From NCBI GenBank assembly GCA_024641245.1, contig JAHEDK010000001.1:195964-259963 (forward strand): a stretch of DNA of 64,000 bases, given 5' to 3'. A model generated the notes under the pieces. The model was not told the origin of the DNA. It saw only the letters and a list, made by a program, of their open reading frames with translations, and ran no database searches. The translations under genes were made by a program, and so were the position numbers. Below, in pieces: positions 41,881-51,322 of the stretch. Numbering within the stretch: the stretch's first letter is position 1; each line of letters begins with the position of its first letter. The stretch is from Actinomycetes bacterium. GTDB taxonomy: Bacteria; Actinomycetota; Acidimicrobiia; Spongiisociales; JAHEDJ01.

Positions 41881-44355
41881 TCAGTCGTCGAGACCAGATT
41901 CGAACTGGTCCTCGAATGAGACCACCCGACGGCCCGGTTTGTCGGCGCCGGCCTGATCACGGTTGTCACTACCGCGGTCACGACTCGGGTTACGATCGCG
42001 GCTCTCGCCGCCCCGATTCGGATTGCGATCCCGATCGCGCCCATCACGGCTCTCGCCGCCTCGACTCGATCCGCGATCACGGCCGCCGCGATCACGGCCG
42101 CCGCGGTCACGACTGTCACCGCCGCCATCACGGTCACGGCTTCCACCGTCACGCCGACCGCGATCCCGCTCAACGGCGGCCGGACGCTCGCCGGCGCCTT
42201 CTTTCGGCTCCAGGGGAACGGCCAGGTCGAGGTTGACTTTGCCGGCCCGATCGATCTCACGAACGATCACCTTGATCTTGTCGCCGAGGGTCACGTAGTC
42301 ATCAACACGCTCGACCCGGCGCTCTGCGTCGAGCTTCGAGATGTGGATGAGGCCGTCACGACCGGGCAGGATGTTGACGAACGCTCCGAAGCTGGTGATG
42401 TTCACCACCTCGCCGTCGTAGGTTTCGCCGACTTCGGCCTCCGGCGGGAAGGCGATCTGCATCACCTTCTCCTTGGCTGCCGCCAGGGCATCGGCATCGT
42501 TGGTGCCGATGCGAACGATGCCGAAGGCGCCGTCCTCTTCGATCTCGATGGTTGCACCTGTGACTTCTTCGAGTTCACGGATGTTCTTGCCCTTCGGGCC
42601 GATGATCTCACCGATCTTGTCCTTGGGGATCTTTACGGCTTCGATACGGGGCGCCCAGGCGTTCAACTCCGGGCGGGGCCCGTCGATGGCGTCATTCATC
42701 GCCCGCAGGATCGCCAACCGGGCTTCCTTGGCCTGGTCGAGCGCAGCTGCCAGTACCTCGGAGGGCAGACCCGATATCTTCGTGTCGAGCTGCAGTGCCG
42801 TGATTATGTCCGCCGTTCCCGCCACCTTGAAGTCCATGTCGCCCAGCGCGTCTTCGGCGCCGAGGATGTCGGTCAGGGTGACGAAGCCGCCGTCGTGGGC
42901 GATCAAACCCATGGCGATTCCCGCCACCGGGGCGACGATAGGAACCCCCGCATCCATCAATGAGAGGCTCGATGCGCAGACCGACGCCATTGAACTCGAA
43001 CCGTTCGACGACAAAACCTCGGAAACAAGTCGCAACGCGTATGGGAACTCGTCGGCGGTCGGCACCACCGGCAGCACTGCCTTTTCGGCAAGTGCGCCGT
43101 GGCCGATCTCGCGACGCTTGGGACCGCGCATGAAGCCGGCCTCGCCCGTGGAGAACGGCGGGAAGTTGTAGTGGTGCATATACCGCTTGGATTCCTCAAT
43201 CGAGAGGGTGTCCAGCATCTGCTCCATCTTCAACATGCCCAGTGTCGCCAGGTTGAGCACCTGTGTCTCGCCTCGCTGGAACAGGCCGGAGCCATGGGTT
43301 CGGGGCACGACGCCGACGTCAACGGTCAAGTCACGGAGGTCACGAAGGCCACGGCCGTCGAGCCGGACTCCCTCATTGACAACGCGCTCTCGCATCATCC
43401 TCTTCAGGACGCCACGAGCTGCCTTCTTGGCGGTGGCCATTTCGGTTTCATCCTCGATGGCGAGTTCCGTCAGGATTGCCTCTGTCGCCTCGTCCTCAGC
43501 TGCGTTGCGCTCCTGTTTTCCGGCGATCGTGACGACCGCGGCATACTTGGGACGAGCGATTGCCTCGACCCGGGCGGCCATTTCATCTGAGTAGTCGACG
43601 ACGAGCGGCCACTCGACTTCCGGAATGTCCATCTGGGCGACCAGCTCGTTCTGAAGATCGATGAACTGGGCGACATAGGCCTTCGACTCCTCCAGGCCAC
43701 GGGCCACCGTGGCCTCGTCACTGGCCGGCTGACCATCATTGATCAATCGAACACCGTCTTCGGTGGCTCCTGCCTCGACCATGATGATGTCGATCTCGCC
43801 GTTGGCGTTTCGGCCGCCGGCTACCGTCAGCTCGAACACCGAGCCCTCGAGTTCCTCGTAGGTTGGCAGCGCGGTCCACTCCCCGTCTTTGAGCGACATC
43901 CGGACTGCACCGATCGGTCCCTCGAAGGGAATCGACGAAACACTCAACGCAGCCGAAGCACCGTTGAGTGAGATGATGTCGTACGCATTGACGTTATCGA
44001 CCGACAGGATCGTTCCTACGATCTGGGTCTCACAACGGAAGCCGTCCTTGAACGACGGGCGCAGCGGCCGATCGATCAGACGGCAGGTGAGAATGGCTCT
44101 TTCCGTGGCGCGCCCTTCGCGCCGGAAGAACGAGCCGGGGATCTTTCCTGCCGCGTACATGCGCTCTTCGATGTCAACGGTCAGGGGGAAGAAGTCGACG
44201 CCTTCGCGCATCTTCTTGTTGGCTGTGGCAGTGACGAGCACCTCAGTGTCGCCGAGGCGGATGGTGACTGCACCATCGGCCTGGCCGGCAAGCTTGCCGG
44301 TCGTGATCGTGACTTCCTTGTCACCGATCACTCCGCGTACCGAATATTCGGGCAC
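41881..44355 (-). CDS. pnp: Polynucleotide phosphorylase with Arg/Gly/Asp-rich tail
   Basis: PNPase of 824 aa: phosphorolytic 3'-5' exoribonuclease for RNA turnover, forming a trimer. Two RNase PH domains are present (first near 15-140, second near 320-540, with FSTGEAGFMRGPKRREIGHG). A KH domain near 560-620 contains IIGPKGKNIRELEE, and an S1 domain near 630-700 contains FGAFVNILPGRDGLIHIS. Beyond these, about 90 residues are almost purely Arg, Asp, Gly and Ser (710-800), ending in RRVVSFEDQFESGLDD. Such a tail may bind RNA or degradosome partners. GTG at 44355 follows GAGGAGA. Confidence 0.96.
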   Translation of the reverse strand: MPEYSVRGVIGDKEVTITTGKLAGQADGAVTIRLGDTEVLVTATANKKMREGVDFFPLTVDIEERMYAAGKIPGSFFRREGRATERAILTCRLIDRPLRPSFKDGFRCETQIVGTILSVDNVNAYDIISLNGASAALSVSSIPFEGPIGAVRMSLKDGEWTALPTYEELEGSVFELTVAGGRNANGEIDIIMVEAGATEDGVRLINDGQPASDEATVARGLEESKAYVAQFIDLQNELVAQMDIPEVEWPLVVDYSDEMAARVEAIARPKYAAVVTIAGKQERNAAEDEATEAILTELAIEDETEMATAKKAARGVLKRMMRERVVNEGVRLDGRGLRDLRDLTVDVGVVPRTHGSGLFQRGETQVLNLATLGMLKMEQMLDTLSIEESKRYMHHYNFPPFSTGEAGFMRGPKRREIGHGALAEKAVLPVVPTADEFPYALRLVSEVLSSNGSSSMASVCASSLSLMDAGVPIVAPVAGIAMGLIAHDGGFVTLTDILGAEDALGDMDFKVAGTADIITALQLDTKISGLPSEVLAAALDQAKEARLAILRAMNDAIDGPRPELNAWAPRIEAVKIPKDKIGEIIGPKGKNIRELEEVTGATIEIEEDGAFGIVRIGTNDADALAAAKEKVMQIAFPPEAEVGETYDGEVVNITSFGAFVNILPGRDGLIHISKLDAERRVERVDDYVTLGDKIKVIVREIDRAGKVNLDLAVPLEPKEGAGERPAAVERDRGRRDGGSRDRDGGGDSRDRGGRDRGGRDRGSSRGGESRDGRDRDRNPNRGGESRDRNPSRDRGSDNRDQAGADKPGRRVVSFEDQFESGLDD

Positions 44356-44510
44356 GCTGTCTCCTCTTGTATGGGAGGCGTTCCAATGGTCAGTCGTGGC
44401 CGCTCCTTGAAGCGGTCGCCACTGACAACTGGACAATGCCCCCGTCGTGTTTCGAGATGATCCCGGCTGAAAGCCGGTACTGGATCGTTGAGTCCGTGTG
44501 GGATCAACGG

Positions 44511-44538
44511 CGAGGAAGCGGCCGGAGCCGCTTCCTCG
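44511..44538 (-). terminator. Perfect 12-bp hairpin in the rpsO-pnp gap
   Basis: CGAGGAAGCGGC-CGGA-GCCGCTTCCTCG begins four bases after the rpsO stop (44543) and lies about 155 nt before pnp. There is no T-run after it on the minus strand. It may be a terminator, or the RNase-processed hairpin known to control pnp in other bacteria. Confidence 0.75.
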
Positions 44539-44542
44539 AGAA

Positions 44543-44800
44543 CTATCGGCGCAAGCCGAGTCGTGCGATGAGTTGTCGATATCGTTCGACGTCTTCGCGC
44601 TTCAGGTAGTTGAGCTGCCTGCGACGCTGGCCGACCATCATCAGCAGGCCGCGCCGGCTGTGGTGATCGTGCTTGTGGGTGCGGAGATGCTCGGTCAGAT
44701 GATTGATGCGGTCACTCAGGAGGGCCACCTGGACTTCCGGTGAGCCGGTGTCACTGTCGTGCTGACCGTACTCCGAGATTATTTCTTTGGTCGTCTTCAT
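44543..44800 (-). CDS. rpsO: 30S ribosomal protein S15
   Basis: Small-subunit protein of 85 aa (the usual length is about 89), binding 16S rRNA helices 20-22. Signature: [20 protein letters not shown] near 11, [20 protein letters not shown] near 32 and the [20 protein letters not shown] block. Start ATG at 44800. A -10 TACACT and a TTGTGG lie about 40-70 nt upstream. It is followed by a hairpin and then pnp, the common rpsO-pnp order. Confidence 0.97.
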   Translation of the reverse strand: MKTTKEIISEYGQHDSDTGSPEVQVALLSDRINHLTEHLRTHKHDHHSRRGLLMMVGQRRRQLNYLKREDVERYRQLIARLGLRR

Positions 44801-44838
44801 TTCACGCTTCGCTCAGAGGTTGAAAGGGATCGACGGGA

Positions 44839-44869
44839 AGTGTAACAGCTGCTTGCGATAGCGCCACAA
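44839..44869 (-). promoter_or_regulatory. Putative rpsO promoter
   Basis: On the minus strand, TTGTGG (44869-44864) and TACACT (44844-44839) with a 19-nt spacer (18 if TTACAC is taken as -10), about 40 nt before the rpsO ATG. Confidence 0.4.
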
Positions 44870-44936
44870 TCCGGGAACAGCTTTGTACTACGCAGGACCC
44901 ATAGCGACTGCAGCGGAAGTGACCCGTGATACGTGC

Positions 44937-45863
44937 CTAGGCCAGGACTCCGCGAGCCGCCTCCACGTCGCTCCCGATCTGCGCTACCAGCGCGTCGATC
45001 CCGGCGAACCTCTGCTCATCCCGCAGCCGGCGCTCGAACAGCACTCCGATTACCTTGCCGTACAACTCATCCTCGAAGTCGAGGAGGTGTGCTTCGATCA
45101 ACTCATCATATCCGTCGAACGTGGGGCGCACGCCGATGTTGACCACCGCCGGAAACAACCGTGCCCCTACCCGGACCCTGGCCGCATAAACCCCGCGTTG
45201 GGGAATCGCCATGCCGGACGGGGGTTGCACGTTGGCCGTCGGGAACCCGATTGACCGACCGCGGCGATCGCCACCGACTACCTCGCCCCGAAGCTCGAAC
45301 GCCCGGCCCAACGCCTGGCGGGCGTCGTCGACGGCACCTTCAGCAATCATGGTCCGGATACTCGATGACGATACCGGGCCACGTCCTTCCAACAGCGGAA
45401 CAACATCGACCTCAAACCCGAATGCTGCTCCCCCGGTGCGTAGGCTTTCAACATCACCGGCCCTGTCATGCCCGAATCGGAAGTTGGATCCGACGGCCAC
45501 CACCCGGGCGCCGAGGCCGCGTGCCAGGACGTCTGAGACGAATTCCTGCGGTGTCATCGTTCGTACCTGTTCGAATGGGAGCACACCAACGGTGTCCACT
45601 CCGAGATACTCGAGGATCTCGATCCGCTGCTCGATTGTGGTCAGCAGACGGGGAGCATGGTCCGGAGCCATAACCGCCATCGGATGGGGATCGAAAGTGA
45701 GGACGGCCCTAGGGACGCCGCCCAGCGCGCCGGCACGTTCGGCCAGGTCGGCGAGCACCGTTTGATGCCCCAGGTGAACGCCGTCGTAGTTACCGATCGT
45801 GACGGCGAATCCGGACACAGTTGGCTCCGGCCAGGCGCGCGGGTCGCCGTCGAGAACCCTCAC
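44937..45863 (-). CDS. ribF: Bifunctional riboflavin kinase / FAD synthetase
   Basis: RibF of 308 aa, converting riboflavin to FMN and then FAD. The N-terminal FAD synthetase (nucleotidyltransferase) domain has GNYDGVHLGHQTVL near 27 and a later VAVGSNFRFGHDRAGD near 123. The C-terminal riboflavin kinase domain has GDRRGRSIGFPTANVQPP near 198 and GVYAARV near 222. The GTG at 45863 overlaps the truB stop (GTGA), so translation is coupled, and it is the last gene of the nusA-infB cluster. Confidence 0.96.
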   Translation of the reverse strand: MRVLDGDPRAWPEPTVSGFAVTIGNYDGVHLGHQTVLADLAERAGALGGVPRAVLTFDPHPMAVMAPDHAPRLLTTIEQRIEILEYLGVDTVGVLPFEQVRTMTPQEFVSDVLARGLGARVVAVGSNFRFGHDRAGDVESLRTGGAAFGFEVDVVPLLEGRGPVSSSSIRTMIAEGAVDDARQALGRAFELRGEVVGGDRRGRSIGFPTANVQPPSGMAIPQRGVYAARVRVGARLFPAVVNIGVRPTFDGYDELIEAHLLDFEDELYGKVIGVLFERRLRDEQRFAGIDALVAQIGSDVEAARGVLA

Positions 45864-46744
45864 GCCAGCACCACCTCGGGACGCGCCGCCGCGCCATTCG
45901 ATGCGTACACGGCTAGCAACTCCCCGTATTCGTCAAACACGCAGAACGGGGCTTCCCCGATCGAGGCCGGAATGAGATCGAGCGCCAGAGATCGTCCGTT
46001 TCGAACTCCAAGCGCATCGCGCCCACCCACCACGACCTCCGCCAGCTCGCCGCGGAGCACCTGATTCATCGATAGTACGGCGGACCCGGCCGATTCGAGA
46101 TCTTCGAGGTCGCCGATCGTGTAGGCGTTTTCCACGTGCAATGAACCCACCCTGGTCCGGCGTAGCGCGATCAAATGGGCGTCGCCGCCCAAGGCTCGAC
46201 CCATGTCGCTGGCGAGGGTCCGAATGTACGTGCCGCTGCCGCACTCGACTCGCATAGTCGCCTCGGGATAGCTTCCAGGAGCGAAATCGAGGATCTCGAT
46301 TTCAGCCACATTGACCGGTCTCGCCTGCCGCTCCACTTCCTTGCCCTCCCGGGCCAGGTCATAGAGACGGCGCCCGTCGATCTTGAGCGCCGAGACCATC
46401 GGCGGCACTTGCATGATCGTGCCGATAAACCTCGGAATGACGTTCGCCAGATCGTGTTCCTCGAACTCCATCGGCGAGCGACTCAGCACAGCACCGTCGG
46501 CATCGAGCGTATCCGTCGCCACTCCGAATAGGGCAGTGGCGATGTAGGTCTTGGTCGCTTCCTGGGTGTATCGAAGCATCCTGGTCGCCCGACCAACTCC
46601 CAGCACGACCAGGCCGGTCGCCATGGGGTCGAGGGTACCGGAGTGGCCAACCTTCTTCTGGCCGAGCAGCCGGCGGGCTTTGGCCACCACATCGTGGGAC
46701 GTCCATCCGCCTTCCTTGTCCACGAGTACGAACCCGTCAATCAC
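45860..46744 (-). CDS. truB: tRNA pseudouridine-55 synthase
   Basis: TruB of 294 aa, making pseudouridine 55 in tRNA T-arms. It opens DGFVLVDKEGGWTSHDVV, with catalytic Asp in KVGHSGTLDPMATGLV near 38, YTQEATKTYIATALFG, PPMVSALKIDGRRLYDLAREG near 115 and CGSGTYIRTLASDMG near 170. A C-terminal PUA-like domain is present. GTG at 46744 lies within the last codons of rbfA (GTGATTGA), the only good start at the conserved N-terminus; the open frame extends 58 codons upstream inside rbfA in another frame. Confidence 0.96.
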   Translation of the reverse strand: MIDGFVLVDKEGGWTSHDVVAKARRLLGQKKVGHSGTLDPMATGLVVLGVGRATRMLRYTQEATKTYIATALFGVATDTLDADGAVLSRSPMEFEEHDLANVIPRFIGTIMQVPPMVSALKIDGRRLYDLAREGKEVERQARPVNVAEIEILDFAPGSYPEATMRVECGSGTYIRTLASDMGRALGGDAHLIALRRTRVGSLHVENAYTIGDLEDLESAGSAVLSMNQVLRGELAEVVVGGRDALGVRNGRSLALDLIPASIGEAPFCVFDEYGELLAVYASNGAAARPEVVLA

Positions 46745-47111
46745 CGTCGGTATCCCCGGCGGCCGCGTCTTTCTCCTCGATCTCATGGAGGATGGCGGCA
46801 ATGTGGGCACCCCGTTCAATCGCTTGATCTGCGACAAACTCCAGACGCGGAGTGAACTTGAGGCGAATCTCATGGCCGACCTGAGTCCGGATTTTCGACG
46901 ACGCCGCTCGAAGCGCATCGAGAGACTCGTCTCGTTCTTCGGGGGATCCGAGAACCGAGAAGAACACTCGCGCGTTGTGCAGGTCCGGTGATGTCTCTAC
47001 CCCTGTGATCGTCACGAACCCGAGGCGCGGATCCTTGAGGTCGGCCACATGCTCGGCAATCGCTTGTTTGAGGAGCGAGTTGACCCGCCGCATCCGATCT
47101 CCGCGACTCAT
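46737..47111 (-). CDS. rbfA: Ribosome-binding factor A
   Basis: RbfA of 124 aa, a 30S maturation factor with a KH-type fold that acts near the 5' helix of 16S rRNA. Recognised by RMRRVNSLLKQAIAEHVADLKDPRLGFVTITGV at the start, DLHNARVFFSVLG near 45 and LKFTPRLEFVADQAIERG near 80. The acidic C-terminus overlaps truB. The ATG at 47111 overlaps the stop of the DUF503 gene (ATGA). It belongs to the nusA-infB-rbfA-truB-ribF cluster. Confidence 0.95.
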   Translation of the reverse strand: MSRGDRMRRVNSLLKQAIAEHVADLKDPRLGFVTITGVETSPDLHNARVFFSVLGSPEERDESLDALRAASSKIRTQVGHEIRLKFTPRLEFVADQAIERGAHIAAILHEIEEKDAAAGDTDGD

Positions 47112-47401
47112 TCCGGATCCTCCAGATGACTCACGCCGATCCCGATCAACTCGAGATCGACTCGTTCACTGAGCATTCGTCGCACCGTGGCGATTCGCTG
47201 ATCGAGCTCAGCCGCGCTGGTCGCAACGAGTGCTACCCCCACGGTAGACCGCTGCCAAACATCGTGATGATCGATCTCAGCCACAGACACCGACATCCGG
47301 TTCCGCAAGTCTGCAATGGCGGATTGCAGGACCCGCCGCTTCGCCTTCAGCGACCTGGCTTCCGGGATACGGATTTCGATCCGCAGGGCTGCGGCGTGCA
47401 T
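47108..47401 (-). CDS. DUF503 (YlxP-like) protein
   Basis: Protein of 97 aa typical of the ylxP position between infB and rbfA: RIEIRIPEARSLKAKRRVLQSAI at the start and AEIDHHDVWQRSTVGVALVA in the middle, a ferredoxin-like fold. The family is often found with ribosome-assembly genes, and its exact role is not settled. It follows infB by 5 bp and overlaps rbfA by 4 bp. Confidence 0.92.
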   Translation of the reverse strand: MHAAALRIEIRIPEARSLKAKRRVLQSAIADLRNRMSVSVAEIDHHDVWQRSTVGVALVATSAAELDQRIATVRRMLSERVDLELIGIGVSHLEDPE

Positions 47402-47406
47402 GGCAC

Positions 47407-49464
47407 TCAGGTGCGAGCGACCTCACGGACTTCGTAGACCTCGATGACATCGCCTTCTTTGATGTCATTGAACGTTTCGAAGCCTATGCCACATTCGTAG
47501 CCGCTCGATACCTGCCTCACATCTTCCTTGAATCGTCGCAGGGAGCCAATGCGTCCGTCGTGAACGACGACGCCTCCCCGCAACACCCTTGCCCGGGACC
47601 CGCGAGTGATCTCGCCCTCGGTGATATACGATCCGGCGATGGTGCCCGCCCGTGGCGTCCTGAACAAGGCGCGGACCTCGGCCGAACCGATAACCGCTTC
47701 GACCTCATCGGGAGCGAGCCTCCCGACGAGCATCTGCTCGATCTCATCGAGCATCTCGTAGATAACCCGGTAGGTGCGAATCTCGATGCCCTTGTCCTCT
47801 GCCGCCTTACGGGCCTTGGCATCGGGGCGCACGTTAAATCCAACAATCACCGATTCGGTGACTTCTGCGAGGCTGACATCGTTCTCAGAGATACCGCCGA
47901 CGGCGCCCTGCACCGTCGTGATCTTGCCGCCCTGACGACCGATCTTGGCGATCGACTCACGAATCGCTTCGAGAGATCCATGGGCATCGGCCCTGATGAT
48001 CAACCTGAGGTCGGCCTCGTCCTGGGTCCGGAGTTGCTCCAGCAGTTGGGCGAGACGCTCACGAGCGGTCGGGATGACCATCTCGTCGGCCTTGAGCAGC
48101 TCCATCGACTTTGCAGCCAGATTGCGTGCAGTACGTTCGTTCTTGACTGCCTGGAATGCATCGCCGGCAGTCGGAACGTCGGACCAACCCATGACCAGGA
48201 CCGGGGTGGACGGCCCGGCCGCCTCGACCTTCGCACCTGCCTCGTCGAGCATCGACCTCACGCGACCCGAAACCGGTCCGGCTACCAGGGCATCACCCTG
48301 CCTAAGGGTGCCACGCTGAACGATCACCGTCGCCACCGGTCCGCGACCGATATCGAGCTGGCTCTCGACCACGACGCCCTCCCCTGCCGGCTTGGGATTG
48401 CCTTTGAACTCCTCGAGCTGGGCAACTAGGTCGATCATCTCGAGCAGATGATCGACACCCTCGCCGGTTTTTGCGGAGAGTTCGACTGTGGTTACGTCGC
48501 CACCGAGCTCTTCGGCGACGAGCTCGTACTCGGTCAGCTGAGCACGAATATTGGTCGGATCTGCACCCGGCTTGTCCATCTTGTTGATGGCGATGATGAT
48601 GGGAACGCCGGCCGCCTTGGCATGGCTGATCGCTTCAACGGTCTGAGGCATGACCCCGTCATCGGCGGCCACGATGAGTACGACGATGTCGGTGACCTCG
48701 GCGCCGCGGGCGCGCAGAGCGGTGAACGCTTCATGGCCCGGCGTGTCGAGGAATGTGATCTTGTTGCCGCCGACCTCGACCTGATATGCGCCGATGTGCT
48801 GGGTGATGCCACCGTGCTCACCCTCAACGACGTTTGTGTGGCGGATGTGGTCTAGCAGGGTTGTCTTGCCGTGATCCACGTGACCCATCACCGTGACGAC
48901 GGGCGGTCGCAGCACCAGCGTGGCAGGATCGTCGTCGTAGGTCTTCTTCGGCCGGACGCGGGAGCCGGTCTTGGCAGAAGGCGCCGGGCGGGTGATCTCG
49001 ATCGTGGTGTTGAAATGATCCGCGACTAATTCGAGTGCATCGTCGGGGATAGGTGTGACGGCACCGATCATCTCGCCCATCTGGATGAGCGTCTGGACGA
49101 TTTCTGCGACCGGCCTGTTGATCACTGCGGAGAGGCCTTCAGGCGTTACCCCGGATTCAACCGTCACCCGCACCGAAGGCTCAGCCTCCGGCTCGGCGGC
49201 GGTCTCAGCCTCCGGCTCTGGTTCCGGCACGGCCCCGGTCTCAGCCTCCGGCTCTGGTTCGAGCTCCGGCAGCACCCCCGTCTCCGACGACGGCTGGACT
49301 TCCTCCGCAGACGTGTAGGACTGCCGCACCGTGCCGGCATCGACGGGTTCAAGTCCCGAAGAGGCCGTCTTGGCCTCGATGCCTAGTTCATGGACGCGCG
49401 CCAGCACATCCTTCGACTCGAGGCCCAGTTCACGAGCCAGTTCATATACCCGAATCTTCGCCAC
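47407..49464 (-). CDS. infB: Translation initiation factor IF-2
   Basis: IF-2 of 685 aa, the GTPase that places initiator tRNA on the 30S subunit. The N-terminal helical domain ([19 protein letters not shown]) is followed by a shortened acidic Glu/Pro-rich linker, well below the long linkers of Streptomyces. The G domain has [15 protein letters not shown] (G1, near 198), DTPGHEAF (G3) and NKMDKPGA (G4). Domains II-IV follow, ending [11 protein letters not shown]. The GTG at 49464 follows GGAGAGATA. The gene is directly downstream of nusA with 12 bp between them and no ylxR in the gap. Confidence 0.97.
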   Translation of the reverse strand: MAKIRVYELARELGLESKDVLARVHELGIEAKTASSGLEPVDAGTVRQSYTSAEEVQPSSETGVLPELEPEPEAETGAVPEPEPEAETAAEPEAEPSVRVTVESGVTPEGLSAVINRPVAEIVQTLIQMGEMIGAVTPIPDDALELVADHFNTTIEITRPAPSAKTGSRVRPKKTYDDDPATLVLRPPVVTVMGHVDHGKTTLLDHIRHTNVVEGEHGGITQHIGAYQVEVGGNKITFLDTPGHEAFTALRARGAEVTDIVVLIVAADDGVMPQTVEAISHAKAAGVPIIIAINKMDKPGADPTNIRAQLTEYELVAEELGGDVTTVELSAKTGEGVDHLLEMIDLVAQLEEFKGNPKPAGEGVVVESQLDIGRGPVATVIVQRGTLRQGDALVAGPVSGRVRSMLDEAGAKVEAAGPSTPVLVMGWSDVPTAGDAFQAVKNERTARNLAAKSMELLKADEMVIPTARERLAQLLEQLRTQDEADLRLIIRADAHGSLEAIRESIAKIGRQGGKITTVQGAVGGISENDVSLAEVTESVIVGFNVRPDAKARKAAEDKGIEIRTYRVIYEMLDEIEQMLVGRLAPDEVEAVIGSAEVRALFRTPRAGTIAGSYITEGEITRGSRARVLRGGVVVHDGRIGSLRRFKEDVRQVSSGYECGIGFETFNDIKEGDVIEVYEVREVART

Positions 49465-49476
49465 TATCTCTCCGCG

Positions 49477-50754
49477 CTAATCGTCTTCAGTGGGAGTGTC
49501 GCCGTCTTCTGCGATCTCGCCAAACTCATCGTCCTCGCCGGGTTCTTCCGCGAGATCTTCCTCAACGGTTTCCTCGCCGGAGATGCCCTCGACGTCAGCC
49601 ATCTCGACCACCGGGGCAACGTCTGGAGCCAGCTCGTCGCCGGCGGGCAACACGGCAGGCTCGGCAGATTCGGCAGATTCGATCGGTTCCTCGACAGGAT
49701 CCGGTCCGCCCGCTTCCGCGACCTCAGCCTCAGTGGGGGTCGCCTCGTCGTCCGGCACAGCCAGATCGGCCGCTACCTTGCCCGCTTCTTCGATGTCAGA
49801 ACGGATATCCACCCGGTAGCCGGACAAGCGGGCGGCGAGACGAGCGTTCTGACCCTCTTTTCCAATCGCCAACGACAGCTGGTGATCGCTCACGATCACA
49901 ACGGCCGTCTCGGTCTCCTCGTCGATACGTACTTCTTGTACCTTGGCCGGGCCGAGCGCCTCGGCGATGAACTGGGCCTTGTCCTCTCGCCACTCGACGA
50001 CGTCGACTTTCTCACCCCGCAACTCGTTGACGACCTGCCGGACTCGCGCTCCGCGGGCGCCCACACATGCGCCCTTGGGATCGACATTTGGATCGTTCGA
50101 CGACACCGCTATCTTCGTCCGGTTGCCCGGCTCTCGGGCAATGGCCTTGATTTCGATAGTTCCGTCGAGCAATTCGGGAACCTCAAGTTCCAGCAGTCGG
50201 CGGACGAAGTCCGGGTGGCTGCGGCTGACGACAATCTGCGGCCCCTTTGCCTCATTCCTTACCTCGAGCACGAAGGCCTTGACTCTGTTGCCGCGCTCCA
50301 ACCGCTCGTATGGCATCCGTTCGGAGCCGGGAAGCAATGCCTCGGCATCGCCGAGATCCAGAATCGAATAGCGGTAATCAACCTGCTGGATGATGCCCGT
50401 CACGAGGTCGCCCTCGCGGCCCTCATAGACGTCGTACACCTGATCACGCTTGGCCTCACGCAGACGCTGGGCAATGACCTGCTTGGCCGTCTGCGCGGCA
50501 ATACGGCCGAAATCGTCCGGAGTGTCTTCCCACTCCTTGGTGACGTTGCCTTCTTCATCGAGTTCTTGGGCATAGACGACGATGTCGCCACTTCCCGAGT
50601 CGATCACCACGCGAGCCTCTTCGGCTGCTCCCGGACTCCGTTTGTAGGCCGACACGAGCGCATTGGCCAGGGCGTCGAGGATGGTGTCGACAGGAACGCC
50701 GCGCTCACGCTCGAGCAGTTCGAGCGCTTCCATAACCTGTTCGTCGATCTTCAT
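49477..50754 (-). CDS. nusA: Transcription elongation/termination factor NusA
   Basis: NusA of 425 aa. An N-terminal RNA-polymerase-binding domain (about 1-120) is followed by an S1 domain near 130-200 (DLVTGIIQQVDYRYSILDLG, GNRVKAFVLEVRNEAKGPQIVVSR). Two KH domains follow: DPKGACVGARGARVRQVVNEL near 235 and SLAIGKEGQNARLAARLSGYRVDI near 305. The last 90 or so residues are an acidic, low-complexity tail (Glu/Ala/Asp). RNA-binding AR repeats are absent, as in other actinobacteria. It lies between rimP (4 bp) and infB (12 bp). Confidence 0.97.
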   Translation of the reverse strand: MKIDEQVMEALELLERERGVPVDTILDALANALVSAYKRSPGAAEEARVVIDSGSGDIVVYAQELDEEGNVTKEWEDTPDDFGRIAAQTAKQVIAQRLREAKRDQVYDVYEGREGDLVTGIIQQVDYRYSILDLGDAEALLPGSERMPYERLERGNRVKAFVLEVRNEAKGPQIVVSRSHPDFVRRLLELEVPELLDGTIEIKAIAREPGNRTKIAVSSNDPNVDPKGACVGARGARVRQVVNELRGEKVDVVEWREDKAQFIAEALGPAKVQEVRIDEETETAVVIVSDHQLSLAIGKEGQNARLAARLSGYRVDIRSDIEEAGKVAADLAVPDDEATPTEAEVAEAGGPDPVEEPIESAESAEPAVLPAGDELAPDVAPVVEMADVEGISGEETVEEDLAEEPGEDDEFGEIAEDGDTPTEDD

Positions 50755-50758
50755 ACCA

Positions 50759-51250
50759 TCAACTCCTCGTGGCCTTCTTCCCGGGCTTCGGCTTCCGCTC
50801 CCAGCGGAACACCGTTCGCGCCGACCTCACCTGATCGAATTCGATCCGCCGGTCTTCCCCATCAACATTCATCACAATGCCGTTGTCGTCCGACTCGACG
50901 AGGACGCCGGCGTGGTTTCGCTCGCCGCCGACCTCGGTGCGAGTCTTGACCGCAACTTCTCTTCCGATCGACTTGCTGTAATGCGCCGGGCGGCGCAGCT
51001 TTCGCTCGAGACCCGGCGATGTCACCTCGAGGGTGTACGACCCTTCGAGGTCGGTCTCGTGGTCGAGCAGCCGCGAGATCCCTTTGGAAAGTTCGGCGAG
51101 ATGATCCACGCCGATATCCTGACCATCGATAACGACGCGCAAGATTCGGCCCCTCTCTTGACCCAGCATCTCTAGATCATCGAGTTCGAGGCGTTCTGCT
51201 CCTAAATAGTCGCCGATGAGCTTTTCCAAGCTCGCGGATACGTCGTTCAC
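50759..51250 (-). CDS. rimP: Ribosome maturation factor RimP
   Basis: RimP of 163 aa, needed for 30S subunit assembly. Seen: ERLELDDLEMLGQERGRILRVVID near 20, IGVDHLAELSKGISRLLD near 48, YTLEVTSPGLERKLRRPAHY near 73 (the family signature SPGL..PL) and an SM-like C-terminal domain. It is the first gene of the rimP-nusA-infB cluster; a TATACT -10 box and a hairpin with T-rich tail precede it. Confidence 0.95.
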   Translation of the reverse strand: MNDVSASLEKLIGDYLGAERLELDDLEMLGQERGRILRVVIDGQDIGVDHLAELSKGISRLLDHETDLEGSYTLEVTSPGLERKLRRPAHYSKSIGREVAVKTRTEVGGERNHAGVLVESDDNGIVMNVDGEDRRIEFDQVRSARTVFRWERKPKPGKKATRS

Positions 51251-51260
51251 CTAAAACTCC

Positions 51261-51293
51261 ACACACAAAGAAAGCGGGCACGGCCGCCCACTT
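51261..51293 (-). terminator. Leader hairpin with T-rich tail before rimP (attenuator candidate)
   Basis: On the minus strand, AAGTGGGC and GCCCGCTT pair (one G-U) around a 6-nt loop (51293-51272) and are followed by TCTTTGTGTG. The hairpin lies between the TATACT promoter and the rimP start, so it would act on transcripts from that promoter as well as on read-through from proS. Confidence 0.55.
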
Positions 51294-51322
51294 CCGCAGT
51301 AGCGTCCTCATTTGTCCCACCA

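Noticed and set aside
42050-42150. Imperfect direct repeats that could suggest a CRISPR array
   Set aside because: Units are short, unequal and code for the RD/RG-rich tail of PNPase in frame. There are no spacers of constant length and no cas genes.
49390-50949. Plus-strand frame of 519 codons opposite infB, nusA and rimP
   Set aside because: It is antisense to well-identified housekeeping genes and has no known domain; its length follows from codon bias of the real strand.
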